Of a stretch of 64,000 bases of DNA, positions 60,454 to 64,000 are shown piece by piece. Every line of letters begins with the position of its first letter. Positions within the stretch are counted from its first letter, which is position 1. The translations under genes and the position numbers were made by a program. The notes beneath the pieces were generated by a model. It had not been told where the DNA came from. It saw only the letters and a program-made list of their open reading frames with translations, and did not search any database. The stretch is from Kryptolebias marmoratus. Its lineage: Eukaryota > Chordata > Actinopteri > Cyprinodontiformes > Rivulidae. The stretch is from assembly GCF_001649575.2 (NCBI RefSeq), contig NC_051439.1, forward strand, positions 6,477,940 to 6,541,939, given 5' to 3'.

Positions 60454-60928
60454 ATTATTTGTATGAATGTGTGGTCTGACTGCATCACTGTGACTGGCAG
60501 CACAGTAGTAGGTGCTAGTGTCATTTGGAATCAGCTCAGTAATTTGAAGAGAAAAGTTATTTTTATTTGCATCGATAAATGACTCGAAATGTCCATCAGG
60601 TTCTCCGTATTCTTTTTGGAGGAACTGTATTTCAGCTCCGTGGTGGTTCTGTCGGTACCACAACATGGTGTAGCTGCTCATGCTTTCTGTACCCATTCTG
60701 CACTCCAAAGTCACTGTTACTCCTGGGGGGGATATTTGATCTCCAGACTGAAGAACTACAACAGAGAGACCTGCAGCACAAAAAGTGAAACATTTACATG
60801 TGTCTCACACTGAAATAAAACGACTGGAGTTAATTATTCTCAGCCTTCTAAATAAGGCTTGATATGAGATAAATTCAGCACCCACCTGAGTTCATGAACA
60901 GTGAGAGATAAATAAGTGAAACAAACAT
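60454..60928 (-). CDS. TCR beta variable segment (TRBV), intact, with 23-RSS
   Basis: Leader exon 60928-60886 (MFVSLIYLSLFMNS, split Gly) and V exon 60770-60493. The V reads LSVVVLQSGDQISPPGVTVT, LECRMG, SSYTMLWYRQNHHGAEIQFL, SLQITELIPNDTSTYYCAAS: Cys23, Trp41 and Cys104 equivalents are all present. No stop codon. At its 3' end: heptamer CACAGTG (60486-60492), 23-bp spacer, nonamer ACAAATAAT (60454-60462), a 23-RSS compatible with the D's 12-RSS. Assignment to beta rests on linkage and RSS; sequence alone does not exclude another TCR chain. It is the only V seen in the window; others may lie to the right. Confidence 0.9.
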
Positions 60929-61045
60929 GTTAGTGATGATCCTTCTCTCCCTGAATGAAGCAGCTGATGCAGTCGTCTCTGTTTAGCATAAATAAAAAAA
61001 CACAGTCACGTGATCACAGGAAGTCAAATCTGTGACTCATTCACA
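60929..61045 (-). promoter_or_regulatory. candidate TRBV promoter
   Basis: Upstream of the V start on the minus strand: an AT-rich TTTTTTTATTTATG stretch, an E-box CACGTG (61007-61012) and an ETS-type ACTTCCTG read on the minus strand (61017-61024). V beta promoters commonly carry CRE- and ETS-type sites. This is inference from position and motifs. Confidence 0.4.
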
Positions 61046-61305
61046 ACTTCATTTGACATGAACGAAAAAAAAATTGACATGCATTCCATTCAATTACTGG
61101 ATATCCTAGATTTATTTTAATTACTTGATTTGCAGTTGCTGTAAAAATGCAGCTTAATTGTGTTACACTGCAAAAAAAAGCAGGGAAAACCTTTTTTTTT
61201 AGTGAGCGGTCGGTTTAAACCTCAACAGTGTCTGCTGGCAGCACAAAGGTAAACAGCAAATTCTGACAGGATGGTTCAGTGAACCGTAAAGGCTGGTTTA
61301 AGGCT

Positions 61306-61712
61306 GGTTTATATGTCACAAGACGTAAGCCATCCGATCTCTCACTAAAGGGGTTGTGAGTTGTTTTTTTTGCATGGAGATTTTATAATAAGAGAGAAAC
61401 TACAGGGGAGAAGTCCTGGGAAACCTCTCTCTGGTCCCACAATGCCAAAACAATTTTCTTCCTGGTGGATTCTCCATTCCTCCGTCCCTGTACAGATTTT
61501 TGCTTCCCTTACCACAGCCAAACTTTTTAATAAACAGATTGAGACAGTAAATGCTATTTGGCATTTGCTAATTTGTCACAAAGAGACCACTTCCGTTTCT
61601 GACAGACAATGCATAATAATGATCAAAAATGTGTCTCTTCACTGTCCTATAAAGGCTGGTTTATACTCCCAAAAGATGTGAGACATTTTATCTCACTGAC
61701 AAGGTTGTGTGT
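61306..61712. repeat. direct repeat pair flanking about 290 bp
   Basis: GGCTGGTTTATATGTCACAA with following 'GATCTCTCACTAAAGGGGTTGTG' (61306-61352) recurs as GGCTGGTTTATACTCCCAAA with 'TATCTCACTGACAAGGTTGTG' (61655-61712). It may be the ends of an unclassified mobile element. Confidence 0.5.
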
Positions 61713-61744
61713 AGAAAATTATGTTTGTAAGATGTGACTGTCCT

Positions 61745-62150
61745 AATTCAGCTCAGAGAAAAGATTAAGTACAAATGAAGGACTTTCATACAAAAGGATT
61801 TCCAAGGCTCTAAACATCCTTAGGACTTCTGTTAAATCCATCATCAATAAATGGAAAGAATATGGGACATGTAAACCTACAAAGAGCAGGCTGTCCTCAC
61901 AAACTGAGTGACAGTGCAAGATAGAGAATAATGAAAGAGGCCTGTGAGCACCCTAAAGGAGTTTGAAGCTTCAGCAGGTGAGATGGGAGAGACTGAGCTA
62001 CAACAACTATTGATCAGGTTCTTCAACACTCTGAGCTTTATGGGAAAGTGGCAAAGAGACAGACACTGTTGAAGAAAACTCAATTGTTTCGAGACTCTCA
62101 ACACGCTACTACTCGAAAAAAAACATTTTCCCACTTGTATGGTCTGAACA
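61745..62150 (+). pseudogene. Tc1-like transposase N-terminal relic
   Basis: In shifting frames the plus strand gives 'SIINKWKEYGT', 'LQRAGCPHKLS' and 'LYGKVAKRQTLLKKT', the helix-turn-helix part of a Tc1 transposase. Stops are frequent and the catalytic half is absent. Confidence 0.65.
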
Positions 62151-63852
62151 GGTGGAGGTGTTACTGCACTCGCAGCTGAGAGCTGTGCAGCATTTTAAAC
62201 TGCTGCTTCCACTTGACAAGCAACGGTTCAAGTTTTTTCCAATGAAAGGTCCACTTCCAGCAGTAATGTATCCTTCACAGAGCTGAGATAAGTGTTAGTA
62301 ATAAGCTGATATCTTATTAGTTCACTTTCCGTCACTCCAAAACTACATAGTGCAGTTAAAGCCCTGAGCCCAGCGACATATTAGCTCACAGTTTCATCTG
62401 CATGTTGCACACATTGTCTGAATGCATGTCTGTACACCAATACATTAAATTTGAGGACAAAATGTCTTTTAAGTGCAGCCAGGGCTGCAGTCATGAGACA
62501 ATGGTTACATTCATAAACTTTATCTCAGCAGCTGTGGAGATGCCATTACAACGCATGTTGTTCTTATTCTCTAACGTTTTTTTCTTTTTTCAATGCAGTC
62601 TCTTCTGCCCAATGCTGTCACAGCAGCGCCCTCTGGTGACAAGAAGTAATAACAGCAATAGAACAGAACATAAATGCAATTATTGTGTAAACCTGAAAGC
62701 ACAATATTATCATCCTCTGTACCATGCGTTTGAAACACCTGGGTGAACAGGACACATGATCATACATTCTCCATGCAACTAATAGACTACAAAAGCTGCT
62801 GTATTTATTGTACTTTTTAAAAGAGAAGTACTTTGTCATTAGTGTGTGTTTGTATTGTGATAACTGCTGGTTAAAACGCAGTGCTTGGATTCACACCTTC
62901 CCTGTCTGCTCTGTAGGTGTCAAATCTATTTCAGACTAACACAAAAGGCTTTTTCACAAAGACGAGCCCATCTTTATGCTGCCTCTGGCCGCTCACAAAT
63001 CATCAGCGGAGCTCGTCCCACACAGACATGAGCTTTCAGAAATGAGGAAAGCATGGCAGAACCAAAAAAGTCACAGAACTGCTTTGAAGTAGAATGCAAC
63101 ACATTAAATGTTTGACAAACGCCTTTCTCGTATAATTTTCAAAACGTGACTCAGTTTAGCAATTTTCTTTGTGTTTAACTAAATTTTTAAACTAAATGCA
63201 AACTTGCTGTGTGTCATTATTTATCTTGCCTTGGTAATAAATCTCTTTGTTGCTGTTTATCCTCGACGACCGGGTGGTCACATCACTTCATCACATTATT
63301 AAGCCCCAAAGCTAGTTTATCTTTTCACCAGTTGACCGTTTCGCCTCTGGTAATACTTCACTTTGCTGCACAAAAGTGCATCGATGAGGTTGGATTTAAA
63401 CCCCCCTCGTTGCCTTCATTAATTTAGAAACCACACAGAAGCAGCCAGAAGACATTTAAGTCCCAGCTTGAGGTGTTTTGTGAAAAAGCCTAAACAGACC
63501 AACAGACACTAGACTGATATTACATCCTGGCTTTCAGGTGGTGCGCTGTAATTTATGATTTTCATTAATAATTTTATCATAAAATAATAACTTTCTTTAT
63601 ATGTTTAAGAATAAATAATATTCCTAACAGGGTAATAAAAAGCCTGGGTTTTATATGGGTAAAATTACATTGTTGACATTTATTGTCACAAGATTCAACA
63701 AAAGTGAAAACTGTCGAGGTGGATGGTCTGTCAGCTGTTTTCAACATGTTTATAAGATTTTTCTTTATTTTGTTTTTGCCATATGATTTATTGCACTGTA
63801 GCAGGACATTTGCTGTCATTTCGAACATGGATGTGAATGTTTTTGGTTCCAG
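62151..63852. other. TRB-side intergenic; nothing recognised
   Basis: No V segment, RSS pair or other gene was recognised on either strand. AT-rich throughout. Confidence 0.45.
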
Positions 63853-64000
63853 TTCATCCATCCATCCATTCTCTTCCGCTTATCCGGGGTCGGGTCGCGG
63901 GGGCAGCAGCCTAAGCAGGGAGACCCAGACTTCCCTCTCCCCAGCCACTTGGGCCAGCTCCTCCGGGGGAATCCCAAGGTGTTCCCAGGCCAGCCGAGAA
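63853..64000 (-). mobile_element. LINE 3' end, cut by the right window edge
   Basis: A (TCCA)n tail at 63857-63870 is followed by 'CTTCCGCTTATCCGGGGTCG' and 'GGGGGCAGCAGCCTAAGCAG', the 3' end of the LINE family at 2785 and 16510, here the best preserved copy. It continues beyond the window. Confidence 0.85.

Noticed and set aside
60493..60770. V segment as an immunoglobulin light chain V
   Set aside because: Orientation and linkage to TRBD/TRBJ/TRBC, the WYRQ motif, and a 23-RSS that fits the D's 12-RSS favour TRBV; no Ig J or C region is present.
1..64000. CRISPR array, operon or prokaryotic features
   Set aside because: All supported genes are intron-containing vertebrate genes; the repeats are microsatellites and eukaryotic transposons.

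Overview
The window is vertebrate nuclear DNA, almost certainly from a ray-finned (teleost) fish. Support comes from intron-split genes with GT/AG boundaries, polyadenylation signals, long TA and CA microsatellites, and decayed Tc1-like, hAT-like and LINE elements of kinds common in fish genomes. One assembly gap (69 N) lies at 50943-51011. I had no tools: all exon boundaries were read by eye from splice sites and reading frame, and family assignments are from memory.

Layout, left to right. (1) 1-1055: decayed Tc1-like transposon, cut by the window edge. (2) 1616-7499, plus strand: the last eight coding exons of presenilin-1 (psen1), with both catalytic aspartates and the PAL motif; the N-terminal exons lie off the left edge. 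A 3' UTR of 0.6-2.9 kb follows. (3) 10.6-13.1 kb: DNA transposon and Ty3/Gypsy relics. (4) 13956-14228: an intact 90-residue coiled-coil ORF that I do not recognise. (5) 14.9-19.6 kb: intergenic sequence with a LINE relic. (6) About 19.75-48.7 kb, plus strand: complete papilin (papln), one untranslated and 26 coding exons giving 1204 residues in one continuous frame: signal peptide, TSP1, ADAMTS-type cysteine-rich/spacer, four TSP1, three YGCC cassettes, Kunitz, three Ig and PLAC. (7) 49.1-50.9 kb: LINE relics, one split by a hAT-type MITE with its 8-bp target duplication. (8) 51.5-61 kb, minus strand: part of a T-cell receptor beta (TRB) locus: a candidate 3' enhancer, a four-exon TRBC, thirteen TRBJ (one with a stop codon) plus one vestige, a TRBD with perfectly spaced 12- and 23-RSS, and one intact TRBV with a 23-RSS. 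(9) 61-64 kb: transposon relics and the start of another LINE.

psen1 and papln are read in the same direction; papln and the TRB locus converge tail to tail. The TRB parts form one recombination unit read right to left (V, D, J, C, candidate enhancer). psen1 (intramembrane protease) and papln (secreted matrix glycoprotein) are unrelated neighbours. The most interesting observations are the compact V-D-J-C unit, tandem duplication of J pairs, the absence of a cysteine in the TRBC connecting peptide, and a cluster of RUNX, ETS and E-box sites 0.6-0.8 kb beyond the TRBC stop.
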